Positions 28,301 to 43,300 of a DNA stretch of 64,000 nt are shown in pieces (position 1 is the stretch's first letter; the number at the start of each line of letters is the position of its first letter). A program made the translations under genes and the position numbers. Origin of the DNA: Apostichopus japonicus. Its lineage: Eukaryota > Echinodermata > Holothuroidea > Aspidochirotida > Stichopodidae. The stretch lies in contig NC_092562.1 in NCBI RefSeq assembly GCF_037975245.1, forward strand, positions 11,393,001 through 11,457,000, in the 5' to 3' direction. The notes under the pieces were generated by a model. It ran no database searches. It was not told the DNA's origin and worked only from the letters and a program-made list of their open reading frames with translations.

Positions 28301-31300
28301 TTTCTGTGGGTAGATTCAGAGCGTACATGTGGGGGTTCCATTCTTTTTGGTGGGGATATTTTCTGTGGGTGGATTCAGAGGTACATTATGGGGGTCCATT
28401 CTTTTTGGTTGGGATAATATTTTCTGTGGGTGGATTCGGAGTGTACATTGGGGGGGAGGTTGGGGTTTGCATTCTTTTGGATCACCAGTTCTAACTAATT
28501 GTGACTATCTCTTGGATGAAATTAAATGATACGATGAATTACCTGCATCAAATAGTAAAAGTTTACCTGAAATTTCTCTCCCTTGTGTCATCATTTTCTT
28601 CATTCTCTTTTTCTCTTGCAGCCATTTATAAATCCCAGGTATGCAGGTGGTCCCAGGCCAGTCAGGATACCTGGGAATCAGGTGAGGAAAAAGAAAGAAG
28701 CAGAGTTGAATAGAGGATAATGTTTCACTGTAAAGAATATAATGTTAAATCCAGCATATGGATATCCAGCATATGCGGTAGAATATGTACAGAGGTTGCT
28801 CAACTAACTATCCACATTCACATCATAACTTACAAAGCTTATTTCACAAGCAATCAAGCAAACTTGTTAAAAATTAGGGGTAATACTCTGATTTGCTTAA
28901 AAGAAATCCTGTGGAAATTAGTCGTTGAGTTGAATGGTAATATATTGAGGGGGGGGGGGGAGGGGGGAGGATTAAGTTGGAAGTATTGTAAAACATAAAC
29001 AGAATTCCTCTTACTTAGTATCAATCAAATAGCAAAACGAGAGAAGAAATAAACTTGAATCCTTTCTTGCAAGATTTTTATTTGTTGCCGTTCTACATAA
29101 AGTCATTGTCCATTCTTTCGTTGGAAATGCAATACTGTTGAAAAGATATGTAATGTGATTGCGTTTGATTTCAAGTAGCTTTTTCCTTTTAAATGGTGCT
29201 ATTATACAGTACAATCAACAAAGTAAGCATGTAGACAATATACAGTGTTACCTCAGCAACAAACTTTAACATACTAACTTTTTTCCCCCATCTTTACTCA
29301 ATTTTGATTTTGGCTGCATATTGCAGGATCAGATTATCAGTAAAAAATTGTTACATCTATCCATGAATTTCGGACCGGAAGGCACCCTTACAATATGATA
29401 TATACAATATAAGTAAGGCTGAACTCCAAATTATTTCTGTGTGGCAGTCATAATTCAAACCTCACCAAGTTACTTTTTCAATGTAATGTCAGTGTGTTTT
29501 GTAAACACATGTGCCATGATTCAAATATTTGAGTTTTGATCAGTTTGTCAGTGACAGAATTTCTTTGAAAACTTTTTAACTTCAGGAATTAAAACAGGAA
29601 TACAGGAATTAAATACAGGAATTGGTTGATCTCACTTTTGGGTACTGTCATCGCCTTTTAAATAAAATAAAAATGTAAACAATCTGGAAATTGAATTTTT
29701 GAAAATTTTTCTTCATTTTGTTGTCATTCACAGCCCCCTGTAGGTGTTCCAAATTCACAGCCAATGCTGCCCAATTCAATGGATCCCACGAGGCCGAGTA
29801 AGTATTGAAGGGGCCGGCCGGGCTCTGTATGATGGAGTATGATAATGATGGAGTATGTATACAATGTGAACATGCTAAACACAAGTACCCACCCTGTTAG
29901 CCTATGAACTAACTGACAAACTCACCATGTACGGATTTAACTAACCGATTCCAGTTGGGACAACAAACAAACCAGCTGTTATAATTCCCGTACACTAAAT
30001 CCATTTCTCCTGTTCATAGGAGTGGCGCAGTTTCACCTGATGGTATACTACTATAACTTTGAACAATCACAATCTATAAACCATGTCTCACTGGGAGATC
30101 TATGATAAACTATACACTTGAAACAACAATCATGATCTTAAAGCTTCGTTGTGCTGCATCCCATTATAAAACACGGCCAAACATATCAGTATCTCTGCTG
30201 CTGGGCCCTTTTTGCCAGAGATTTGTACTAACTAATCACCAATCATGACGATAATACCTCTCTGGCTAAATATCGGCCCAGATGTAGAGATCAAGAAGGT
30301 TTGGTAATGCACTTTACATTTGCATTCCCTAGCAACATCACCCCAGACAGTCTCAATAAAGCTTGGCAAGGGTAATTTGCCCTGAACTAAAAAAAAGTCA
30401 ACAATTTATCCATTCTGCTGGAGCACACCATCAACTTAGATTACTCTTGGATGATCTTGTATCAGTATAAAGTTTAGTCATACTGCCCTCTTTATCTGTA
30501 TTAAATTTGATTTCTCCACAATTTAAAGTGGAATGCTGCCCTCTATTTTTCATATCCTCCCAAGGCTTCTACATAGTACTGTGACTTTCATACCTCTTAT
30601 CTAGTTTCATAATATGAGAAGAATAAACTTGCAACTTCATTTCGCTCCAGGGAAAGTTAGCTCTTAATTTAATGACCCTCTCAAAAGTGTGAATTTAAAA
30701 GACATTGGATTTATTAAGACATTAGTGCATTCCCCTCAGGGCAGGCAAAAGCTATAATCTTTCTATATATCGGCATGATAAACTGTACGTTTCTCCATGG
30801 CCAGTTGGCCTCCTAGCCCAAGAAAACCTTAGACCAATCAAAAAGTTAACAAAGAAGGTGAGAGAGGGAGGGACAATTTGCTTGGGAAACACTTAACATG
30901 TCAAATGCGTACTTTCCCAAGATTAGTGGCACCACAAGGTGTTTATGAAGGAAACATTAAAACCAATTTTTCTGCTCAATTGGAAGAGGTTTGTAGAAGT
31001 TGTTCTTCACAAGCATTCCATGACATATGCCTATGATAATAGATGGGTTTTGCTTCTTCTTTAAGATGGGAAAACTTCTAAATTTGATAACTTCACATTA
31101 CTGAACTAAGAAACCAGAATGGTAATTTTAATTTGATAATATAAGCATGACTAGACAGTTACTCCCAATGGTATAAAAACAACTGACTATTCATTTAAAA
31201 AAAAAATTAGTGTTACTACATCTGGTGTTTTTGCTGGTTAAGGCCTGGTGGCTTGTGTGTAGAATGGCTAGTAAAATTTGGTCAGCTTGGATGTGACCAG

Positions 31301-34300
31301 CAACATATCCGTGCAACCTCTGAAGTAACAATGAGATGAGATGCCAAACAAAATATTACTTCTTCCAAATGAAATAGTCAAAAAGAAACTTGCTTTACTT
31401 AAGGTATACATGGAGACCTTAAGATGTTTAGTCTCCGGAATGTAAAAGTTGCAACAGATGTGGTTTTCTATATTTTGTAAGCTGCTAACAAAGTAGGGTG
31501 GGACACAGCGTTTACTGGTTGTCATTAGTGAGAGGTACAGGCAGAAAAACAACTCACGTACGATAACATTTAACTGTAGAAGATATCACAATATTTCATA
31601 ACCTGTACATACAGGGTAAATGGACTACAGTACATTACCATGCAACTCCTTAATACATATATAGGTCAAAGGTCATGTCAGAAGCATTTGATGTCAAAGT
31701 TGAAATAATGGCTGCGCTTTGCTTTATAATTTCGGACTGGTTGAAGTATCTCTAATATTACTGTAGCGTTTGTTTTGGTCGTTTGGTTAATTGCTCGATG
31801 TAAGTTTGGAAGGCCATGAACTGTCTTGTAAAGATTTCAACAGTGAAACTTCAACCATACTGTTAAAAGCAATATAAAGTTGGTAAGATTTTTCTCTATT
31901 ACATACATGGATGTAAATAAATCCATGGACTTACAAATACATCTTACATTCAGCTCACCTTGTCCAGTTGTACGACAAATATTTCTTGTTTCTTCGTCCG
32001 AAGATCTCAAAGAAGTCTCCGTCTCCCTATGCAGCAAATGCGATGAATTCACTCATCCATCTGCGAAAAAAATTTGAAGAAATATTTGTTATGACATCTC
32101 TAGTGCACTTTCCTCTTCTGTTTGTCACCCAAAGTCTGAACTTCACTGGTGTATATAATGCAGATAATATCACCTGTATATTAAGTTATTTGAACTTCAC
32201 ACTGGTTTTCAATAATTGAAGTCTTTAGAAAGAGTTGAAACAGTACTAGCAGATGGTAGTTAAAAGTGAGATTTACTTTGTAGCAAATGTTACGCATCTT
32301 TAACCTTTAGCAGTACTAATGGTACTAGATGTGTTTAAAAGTCTTTGAGTTAGAGCACTTACCCATCTTCCCAGGCAAAAACATGTGACAACTTTTAGTG
32401 AATGCCATTTGCAATCATTTCTTGTTCATGTCGCATGCTGTAGAGACACGTTATGCCTTTATCATGACTCACAGCAACTAAAAAGTTTTTAATGGCAGCT
32501 ATAACATCCCAAGATGTTTTCATGAATAATTTTCCACAGAGAAAACAAAAACGCAGATGCAATTTGAGACGTAAGCGACACGCGCTGACTGTTCGAATGT
32601 CTGATAAATTACCTTTAAAGAAAAACAAATGTTTTTAAAATAACGAGAATACTCACCTGAAGCTGATAGCTTTGCGATGATAATTCCCTCTGAAAGGGTG
32701 CTTGGGATACGCACTAAAGCTGGCATTAGTGCTATCTTGTCACATTTCAAAAACCCTTTCCGATTATTCCGTTTTTTAATTTGTTCTCAACGCTTTCGTA
32801 GCCAGGAATAGTGATTGGGCATGGAATTTACATTTCAAATTAACCTCTTTGTAGTCATCTACAGTAGATTGCCAGCAATGAGTTAAGAGAGGCTTTAGGT
32901 TCTTAGGCAGACAAATCCCCTCTTTAGCCTTGTAAACAAGTCTCTATTTCTACTTGACAAAATAAATCTCGTTCTGGGGCCCAGATGCAAGAGCAGCCTG
33001 TCAAAGTCTTAAAGGCCAACAGAAAAATATACTTTGATATTAATTGTCTTTGTTTGCACTATGCGTTATAAATGTAAGAGGGTTTGTATTTCTTTTTCAC
33101 TTTTTCCTTCATTTTTTTTTTTTTTTTCAGTATTGATAAAAAGGCCATCGTCAGTTTATGAAAAGATCATTTAAATGCTTAATAAATGGAAAAGGCAAGT
33201 AATGTATCGTAGCTTCAGTTCGAATAAAGTTGTACTGCCTTTGAAAACTTTGGGTTTTTGTATGGCAGGTGGTGGCAGTTGCCATACCCTGCATTTTTTG
33301 TGAGCCCTTAAACAGCATTAGATGTAGTGAAGGATTCTCAACTGTTGGGGATATATATAGGTTACATCTTGTGACATCTACTAAACTACAATTGAAGAAC
33401 TTGGTTTATACAAACGCGTGTTAAAGCTCATGGTTAAGTAGAAGAACAAAGGTCTTACATTTGCTGATTTAATTTGTAAGAGAGTGTGTGAGTGGGGAGG
33501 GTGGGGGGGGTAGTGCAGGGCAGGTCTGTATGATACAAAAGAAGTCAAAGTGGAGAAGATACCAGTGTCTTTTTTTTTGGGGGGGGGGTTGACGGGGGTG
33601 GAGGGTTGTGTTGGTACTGTTACCATTGGGACACCATCTGGTTTGCATACTGTACCTTTTATACTTCTTCTAGGGGGGGGGGGGACACACCATCATAAAG
33701 ACTGAATGTTCCCTTCTTAAATCATTACTTCTGTCCTTGATTCCTGTCTTCTGGCTCTGTAAAAGAAAAAGAATACACATAGGAAGTTAATATTGCGAAT
33801 TGTGTCAGCCATATGGTACAGGTATATAACACTTTTAGCAACGTCTGCCTGTTCCACCCCCGATTTTGCCACAAAGTTTCGCGAGGCGTCTTTAATAATT
33901 GGATGTTAGGGCAATGCACCATTAGCTTGCACTTTGGAGCAATTAATTTTTTTACTCCATCGAAAGCTTTAAGCAGTTAGGATATTCAGCAGATCTCTTG
34001 ACAATATCCAGAACTCCTTTTTTCTGTCAGTTTTTTTTTGTGGCAATTACTTTCCCTAATAGCGACACAAAGGGAAAAAGAGACTCTGTTACAGAGGAGA
34101 CTTGACATTTTAAAGAGAGGTAAGCTTGGAAAGTAGTTGTTACGTGTGATGCTGTAACGACAACACATAGGTTTCATTGGATGGGATTGAAATCATCATG
34201 AAATGGATGATTATAAACAATAGATTGTCTCTATGTACAGTATCGATTATTGAGGATGGTATGGTTTCATCGTTACATGAGTATCTCCTGGATGGAAGGT

Positions 34301-37300
34301 TTTATCAGATGAAGGGGGGAGGGGGGGGGGCAGGTCGAGGGGATAGCCTTGATATGGCATTGAAATTCACCGATGTGCATCCAATGAGAGGACTAGTTTG
34401 AGAGATTCCTGAAGGCATTCCAGTCTCACTTGGGGGCGGGGGGGGGGATTGATTGATTTTTAAAATTTCTTTCCCTAATGGTTTCCATCTACAGTATCAA
34501 GGGTCCAGAGATACTTGCGACTCTGTGCATAGAAGATAAAAGACTTGCTGTCCAGAAATTTTACAGTGGTAATCATTAACCTTTGTATATGGTCTGGGCT
34601 TAAAGCAGTAGAATTGCATTAAATGTAATACAGTTTTTATCTTTTCCATAACCTATGTCAAGAAAAAAGAATGATTTAATAGTAAATATTGGAAGCAAGA
34701 ATTATTAAATGGTAATAACTCCATACATAAAAAGGAAAAAACAGGAAGAGGAACAAATAGAATTTGTTCATGTAACGTTACAAATTATGAATGATGAAGG
34801 TTATGAATTTCTGACTGTACTAACATGCCAATTACTCCCTTCTACCTCGTCTTCATCCTCGCCCCGTGCCCCACCCCCACCCCCCTGCCCCAACCCCCCT
34901 GCCCCAACCCCTCGACACTAATGTACCACCCCTTACCACTTTATCATGTGTGGTAGATAACTATGGTGCATAAAGAATCATGCCGTTCGTAACAGAAACT
35001 ACTTGCAGGGAAAAACGAATGAGCTTTTGTTTATTGAATTAGCAAGTTGCCGAACAATTCCCCACACTGAAATGGGAGCATGATCGCTAAGAATGGATGT
35101 GGAATTTTAGCAAGAGAACAACCGTCTGCAAGTCAACATAAACAGATCACCTTTTATCAAGGTTTGCTTTTTGACTAACAACTCCCCTCGCTGAAAGGAT
35201 TGAGAATGGCAAAGTATGGACACGTGAACTTCTGACTAGGGAACTTTTCATAAGTGAACGTAAACAAAAAAGCTTTTATCAAGACAAATTTCTAAACGTA
35301 CTGCATAAGTTATTCTCCTGTTTCTTCTGAAAGGAATACCGTAGGTGGATTTCTTAAACGTAAGTTTTGCATTCAAATCTCTGCCTTTAAACAGAAATAG
35401 CGGTGTACTAAGGCACTGGGAACAGAACTTGTGTTTTTAAGTTCAAGCTGTATAGTTTAAGTTGTTGTCTGCACAATATGATGGTACCATGCACAACAGT
35501 GAAAGTGGTGGGGTGGGAGTGGTGGGGTGGGGAAGTATCAGGAAACAGAGATCTACTACTATAGTTCAGGCATCAATTTAGACCCAAATAAAAACAAAAA
35601 AACATTTTGCCCATTGCAACTGGGGTACTACAATTAGTTTGTCGAACACAACATTTTTAATATTAGACTAAATGAGGAAAGTTAGCCAGTTTGTAATTAA
35701 TAGTAGTCAAAATGTTGTAGCCACTGAGACCCTTGGAAGTAAGACGTAAGGACATGGATTTACGTTTGAATCTTCAAATGGTCAAACTAAAAGAACGGTT
35801 ACAATCTATTGCAAAAGGCACATTTAATCAAACAGATGGTTATTGTTGCTGGATAGGGTTCCTAGGATTAAGCCAGAGATGACATTAATGGGATTAATGG
35901 GATTAATTAGTTAGGAAGCCTAGATGCTGATTGCTCTATCAGTCAGCAAAATGGGTTGGTGTCGGAGGACTAAACGTCTCTCTTAATAAAATGTAAAGTG
36001 AAGTTTGTTTTAGATTTATAAGAAACATATTGTGAAAATTTAGAGAGATTACATTCAAGTTCTGAAGGCTGTTTACGGGACAAATTTTCATACCAATAAA
36101 CTACTAGATGAAATTATTTAAAGATGGTTGAGTTATCGTACAGTATGGCGGAAATAGTTATCGATTGCATTATAATCGATCAAAATCGTTGTTTGTTTGA
36201 CTAAATGTCCTATGAATAAAATTATAGACGACATTAAACGGATGGTTTTGTTTTAGATCTAGGCAATCTACGGTGATAATATGTAGAGGCTTGACACATT
36301 CATCAAAACAGATGGTTGTCTGTGTAAGGTCCTATGACTAAATTAGCTATAAATTACATTAAACAGATGGCTGATTTTGATAGGTGACTTTAAACGGGTG
36401 GTTGCTTTTCGTCAGGAATCTTGCCATGAGAATATTTATGGAGTACGAAAATCAATGAGATGGTGACATTCCAGAGGGTGTCGTATGATTACAACATCAA
36501 TACATTACCATAAATCAAGACATATGGTTGTCGTTGGATAAGAATCCTATTTTTGACAACATCTGTAGAGATCCCGTAAATCAAACAGGTAAACGTGTGC
36601 CATGAATTTTGGGAAAGGAAAAAAAATATGGATGACATTACCAATGGTTGCCATCTATGGAATATCATATATATGTAAACTTTCTTGGTAAATCATTCAA
36701 AGTAATGGCATTATGTTAAAAGAATGACAATTTACTTCTACCATCTGTTGACAATTTTTCATCCCCCCCCCCCCCTTCCCTTTCCAAGCATTCCCTGCCT
36801 CCCAAACTCCCAATTGAACCAACATGTGGAAGGATTCATGGAACAAAAAGGTGTAAAACCTACGGTTACTACTCAGGGAATAGTTAAGTGTTCAATTTTT
36901 CGTAGCAAAAGCCCACAACTTTCTCTGTCTGTGTTCAAAAAAAGCCTGCTATACATCTTCGCACTTGAAAAGCAAGTCAACCCATTTTTGCGTATCATTT
37001 TTACGATGGCAATCCCGAATAAATTATTCCCGGCAATCCCGAATAAATTATTCCCTGAATACTGTATATATATATACAAGATATGATCATCGGTGTTACC
37101 ATATATTCTGCCTTACATATTGCCAATTAATCGCTGCAGAACATTCAGACTTAAAATCAGTATTAAATATTCTGATGCCGTAATTATCGGACTATAATTT
37201 GCAGGCGTACCCGATGTGTTGATTATTTATCATGTTAGTCGTCTGTGGAGGGCCGATTCAGTAATTACCTGGCACCTTGGAAGTGCGGGAACAGTTTATG

Positions 37301-40300
37301 CGTCACATCGGCAAGGTGATGCAGATACCCTGAGAAACCAACTGGCCGATGAAGAACGTTTTCCCGGTTTCGCTCTGCTTGTGACAGGTTTCGTGACGGT
37401 ACTCAGGTTTCCTGTGATAGGATGAATTATGATTAAAATAGTCTGAATGAAAAAGTATAGGAATGATCTCTCAATTAAGAATCTCCCCAACTGTCAGTTT
37501 ACTTCATCAGCTGAAGAAACTTCACTAATATGTGCGTAAAATAAGGGAGGTGGTTGTAGTGGGGGGGGGGGGGAATTTCTTTAACATTTCTTTTGTTTTC
37601 TTCTGGACTAGGGAAGGGTGAGGGAGGAGAATGAAAAGAGGGAATCAAACAGGTCTTGAAGAAGACAATAGTGTTTTAGTACATTTTTGTGACATGAATG
37701 CATAGAATAAGTTTTCACATTTCATAATATCCCCCCCATCCCTCTCCTTACATGGTATATGCCATGTGACATTATACGTCACTAGTTTGTTCAGACTAAC
37801 AGTTGACTGATATTGTTTCAAAAGTGGTGGTTACTATTTCCTATAAAGAGGGCTCTGTATTAACTTTCCTCTCTCGACTGCCATAACTTAAATCAACTAA
37901 AGCAAGTCTGACTTCATGTGACCGAAGTCAATGGTCAGTTAGTGTGTGATTTCTGTAGCAAGCAGTTAACTCAATGGCAATAGGCCCCAAAGGAGGTAGC
38001 ATGGAGACCTATTTTAATGAAGTTAGGCTAGGGCCTAGGCTAGCATAAATTAGGTGTAGGCTTAATGCTGTATGTGGGTACTGCATGAAAAAAAGGGTCG
38101 CACGAAAATAGGGGGACACAGTGATACTTCTCGGAATGCATTGTCCAACTGAACACTGAGTTGTCTCAGGTGTAGTCTGGGGGCGGCGGGCGAGACATAG
38201 AAACTGTCGGTGTCTAAATTTAGGTGCCAAATAAAAAGCTTCATTCATTGAGACACATTTACAAGTCAAAATGATCAAATCTGGTGTGAGCTACTGGGCC
38301 TTTTGGCGCTCTTCTCAGAGTTGCCATGGAGACTCGAACGGAGAATAATGTCAGTTTCAGTTACATTCGAGCTCACATTGGGAGAGATTCTGGCATTAAA
38401 CTACTACTACCCTATGGAGACTGATTGTGATCTGGATAGATAATAAACATGGAGGTACTAATAGGTTACTAACACGGAATGTTTTTAATCTTACCAGAAA
38501 GGAAATGCCATCATACATTAGGAGGAGATAAAAAGAATTGACTATTCGGGGATGAATCATAACAACCGACCATTTAGAGTACCGTGTACCTCTCTTCTTC
38601 AGATCCTTGGCTCAGATAGCAACCACCGGTAACTTATGAAAACCTTTCGATTTAGATCTGTTACACTTGATTTATTAAGCGATGATACGAGAAAGAAAAC
38701 AGAACATTTTACCATAAATAGGCAAAGATAAAGGTTCTGAAAATAAACTCTGGTGGATTTAGACAACAATTCCAGCACTTAGTGATGATGAAATTATAGG
38801 CTTACACAAGTACTAAAAGCTGAAACAATAGCACATTGCATTAAAAGTTTTTGTGGCTACGGAAAACTGTCATTGTGCCCACTAGGATCTGAAAGCTTTT
38901 ACTGAACATTTTTTTGCCCCCTTTATTTTTCAGAAAATTAGCAGTGTTGAGTCTGTTGAAAACCAAAACTATCATTTTTAGGTCTATGCTATTAAGAGGA
39001 TCAATATTTTGAGCTTGGTGCAATTTGCACAAGAAAAAACTCCATCTCAATTACAGGAAATATACTTTGAAATATAAAGCTCAATAATGTCTTCGACCTC
39101 TGTGTGTTCGAAAAAAGATTGAATCTGTGAGATATCCCAAATGGAATAAAATTTTGCTAATCTGTTTAAGGGTGAAGTTGCTTAAATGACAGTTATCTCT
39201 ATCACATGGACCAATTAATAACGATGATAGGAACCTCTGTTTTACCTTTATTAAGAGTAGTCAATTGCTTTTTAGCCACATTGATATCTTAGCCAGATTG
39301 TGTATCCAATTACGCGTAAATATTTTTTTCGTTGATCGGTCGACTACCCCGGTCGAGATGCCCGATTCAGCGAACCTACTCGTTTAGTGCTCAAATAAAA
39401 TTAGAATTTTATTAAACTAATTAAAGACATAGTTTCTTTGATTGTTTTTGTCACCTAATTAGGGTAAACGATGTACAACTAAACAGATTTAAAAGGATCC
39501 TCAACATCTTTCACAGAGACGGTTTTTGCTTTTAGTAGCAATCACATGTGATGAAAAGCTGATTGGAAAATTTAATTTGTTGGTTTGTACATTGAAATTC
39601 ATTATTTGAAATGAAGCCTGGGTGAGTCAAGTGAATTATATCGTCGAGGGATTTTAGCATTGAGCAGCAACAACACATTATTACTTGACGCCATTTACTA
39701 TTTACCACTCATGAACAGCATAGCAGAAATGAGTAAATTGCTCCACAAGATGCAAAGATGTACAGTATTATAGCTGTGGTACTATGTAGTGTGTTCATCA
39801 TTTTATGAGACACCTCGCCCCCCCCCACCCCATAAACTTTGAAGAATGCTGCCCAAAACGAAAAGATGTACAGTATTATATGTGGTACTATTTAGTGTGT
39901 TCATTATTTTATGAGACACCTTCTCTCCCCCCCCCCCCAAAAAAAACAACGCTACACAAAATATATAAACACTGAGTGTCTGATATAGTATAAGTAGTGA
40001 CTGTGCTTGTTATTATTATTATTCTTTTTATGATCATTATTGTTATTTTTATGATTATTATTGGGTTTTTGTGTTATTATTTTTATTTATTTGTTTTGAT
40101 GCGTTTGTGCTTTATTTCAGGAAGATCTCTATAAGGCCTCCATATTTCACAGAGTAGGATACAATATTAATGCCCTCCAGGCTCTAGTATGTCAGGGAAA
40201 GTGAAATGTTTGACTTAATCCAAACAGTTTATGCCCATTAAAGTAGCATCTTCCCTGCATGTTTGATTGCATTGAAGAATGAAACCAAGCCGATAAAGTA

Positions 40301-43300
40301 GGCCTTTACTTTTACAACGATTTCTCAGAGGAATGTGCACCTATTATTAAGTTACTTTAACGTACGATTGAGGTCAATAACTATATTTAAGACATACCCC
40401 TAGACCAGTGTTTCTTAACCTTTTCTTAACCTTTCCCCTACCCCTTCAATTGAGAACTAACCTCCGCACCAACTTCAGATATTTAGCATTCTGTATTAGG
40501 CATGGGGTCATGCAGGGAACCCTGGAAGCCAACACACTTTGGTGCAGTACCCAATCATACCCAATTCATACCCAGTTTCATTCATACCCAATTTCCATCA
40601 ACAGTCATAGCCAATTTTTGTGTAAACGTTTAAGAAAGGAAATTTGTAATGTCAGTAAAGTTAATGGTGTACGATTTCAAAACACATACCTTGTGTGTAC
40701 ATTAACTTCCGGACCGTATCATTTTGGTCTGCGAGAGAGACTTATTGTCAATTAGGGATGTCATTACCGCCCTTTAGTTAAACTAGCCAGAAATGGGTGA
40801 AAATGTGAGAGAGTGGTTTAAGTGCAAGTTTTTACCTTACTAGTAAATATTTAAAGAGCTACAGTATTTTGAGGTGTATGGATATTTTCTTCAGTGGAAT
40901 TGTTCCAGCTTGTGACAGATTCTGTAGCCAATTGTTCATTAAATTATCGAAAATCTTTGAACCAGCTTTCAAGAAATTTGTTGTTGATGCCAAATATGAA
41001 TCGCCTTTGCACAATCTAGTTCAACTTTGATTAGAATACTGGACAGACCGTCCGTCCATATCTACTTACAGCTGGTGCAAGCCTCTGTAATTCTATTCTG
41101 CCATGAAATATTCAAGTAAGAGGGCCTAACGTTTCGATCCCAGCAGGATCTTCTTCCGAGGCTGAATCAAGCCTTTAGCCTATGAAGAAGACCCTGCTAG
41201 GATCGAAACATCAGGCCCTCTTACTTTCACACATTCTCTCACACAGGCTCTTTAGTTTGCTAACAGTTTTATTTTATTTTTATTATGAAATGCATTTTGC
41301 ATTCTGGTTCTAGTTATGATGAAATATTCAAGTATTAAAGGTGGCTGGCCATGCTAAAAGTTTGAGCTATCTTTTATGCAAATCAAATATATCAAATAGC
41401 ATTGCCATTTCCCCCATGTCATATCTGTTGATTATGTCCTGTGGCAATTCATGCGTATACATAAAACCTTGAACAGATAGATTCAGCAGTGCATGAAGGA
41501 AATCAAGGTCTCTGAACTTAACTTTTTAACTCTTTTCTTTAGAAAACATTAATTTGTGATTAAAAAATGCAACAATGGACAGTGATGCGGAACCATTAAT
41601 TATAGAGTAAGCTTACAGTAGCTGTAGGGGTCTCTTACAAGTAGGCACATGTTAACAGTTTGATTTGTATCAAGAGAGTATCTTTGGAGTTTTCCTGCAT
41701 TTTCTTGCTCTGACTTTATCAGATGCTGGATTAGGTTGCAACCCTTTAATACCTTCTCTGTCTCCCCCCACCACCCCCACACCCATCATATTTTGCATGA
41801 GATTCTGAGGAAAAAAATGTGATATCAGATTCTCTTACTAGGTGATTTTGGTTTCATAGTTGCTGAATTGTTCTTTAACAGAGAAGTTTCTGAATTATGA
41901 ATGTCCTTTCCATTGCTTTCATCTTCCCATCTCTATTCACCGATTTTGTGCCCTTTTACATTCCTAACATTCCTTCCCTCAAAATGTTACCTCTCACCCT
42001 CCTCATCCCCCTCACCCCCCTCTCCTCCTATCAACCCTGTAGTCAGTGAAGGTACTGTAGTTCCATGGTGTGAAACAATTGATTTGTAGTTCTGACCAAG
42101 ATTATTCAAGCAGCTACTTCTGAACAGAAGGAACTTTAAACATTCTTACAAAATATAATTATGTTTGTTGTTTTTTCCTTCCAGATTGAAGCAAAAATGT
42201 CAAAGTAAATATTTATACTTGTTCATGTATCGTTTTATGGATTAAAAACAAAACAAAGCAACCTCTATATTTTTACAGTACTTAACAAGTTACCGAAGAT
42301 AACCAAAATGATCATATGACAATAGAATACATATAAGAACAGTTGTACTGTAACGTGTAAAACTCACTACACAGCATGTGCTTTACCTGTTTACCACTGC
42401 CCAAATTCAAAACATCTAAATCAAAAATGAGGAATTAGTACCGGATTTCTGTAGAAAATATTTGGATGCCACTGGCTTTAAGATGCTATAAAACACCATG
42501 ACACTTAGTTTGGCATTACCGTGATATGATAATTTAAATATAGCTTGGCTGTTGTGCCGTTCAAAACTGATCAGACAGATTAATATCTCATTCCTTGCTG
42601 ACTTAATTGGTCACTTGAGCTTTCAACACCAATAGTTAGCTCAAAAGATTCGTAAGGGCATGGGGCCAGAAAGAAGGAGATATCTCTTTATATGTCAGGT
42701 TGTTAAATGTTGAATATATAAACCTCAGGATTAGTTGTTAACTATTTACAGTCAAACAACCACGTAAATTATTGACGGGCAAATAAATTCCATTTTTTGT
42801 TATTGAGGTATATCTTTTTCCAAAAAGGACTTTAGCTTAATTATGAAGAATAGATTGCAATGTTGATAAAGGCACTGTGGGGAGGGGGGGATGGGGGATG
42901 GAGGGTATAAGATCCCTTTCTTCTAGCGATGCCATTTACTAAAGATTCAGAATGCAAAAATGCTGATGTTAATAGCAAAATTTTCAACATTTGTAAAAGG
43001 CCTGTAAGAATCATTATTTATAGCAAAGTTTTCTTTACCAAGTCTTGCAATATTTTTCTGCTCCAAATGTACTAAATGGATGCTCAACTAGTTAGCTAGT
43101 CATGCAAGACTTCATTCTTACTCTGAAGATGTCAACCTCCAGCAACTGGTTCCTAGAATTATTAATCACGAACAAATAGCAAATACCAGAAATTTAGTTA
43201 GGGCTGTCTTTTTGTCGTTTTGTTTTTGAACATTTGTTAAGTTTAATTAATATAAAGCCTGGTGTCTAGATTGCATGATGTTGTGATTTTAGCAAATTTG

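Larger units (their letters stand above)
13178..28621 (+). other. SSBP intron A-B (15.4 kb)
   Basis: Bounded by the donor after GFFQ and the acceptor before PFIN; in vertebrates these codons are adjacent, so no coding exon is expected. It holds TA repeats (13270-13300), a hammerhead-like motif (13540-13578), a diverged direct duplication (13223-13393 and 16029-16176), two DNA transposons, a tRNA-SINE and a 59-61-bp minisatellite near the exon B acceptor. Between these (for example 13600-16000, 17310-22500 and 23900-27200) I see only AT-rich sequence with short open frames. Confidence 0.85.

Noticed and set aside
28285-28529. Trp/Gly/Phe-rich + frames
   Set aside because: Translation of the 59-61-bp minisatellite.
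32645-32760. Minus-strand open segment followed by GGTGAGTAT, resembling an exon end
   Set aside because: No acceptor or partner exon found, and no family recognised. A fossil exon is possible but unsupported.
40406-40420. Complete hAT element starting at CAGTGTTTCTTAACC
   Set aside because: No inverted counterpart or target duplication found downstream; kept only as a low-confidence solo end.
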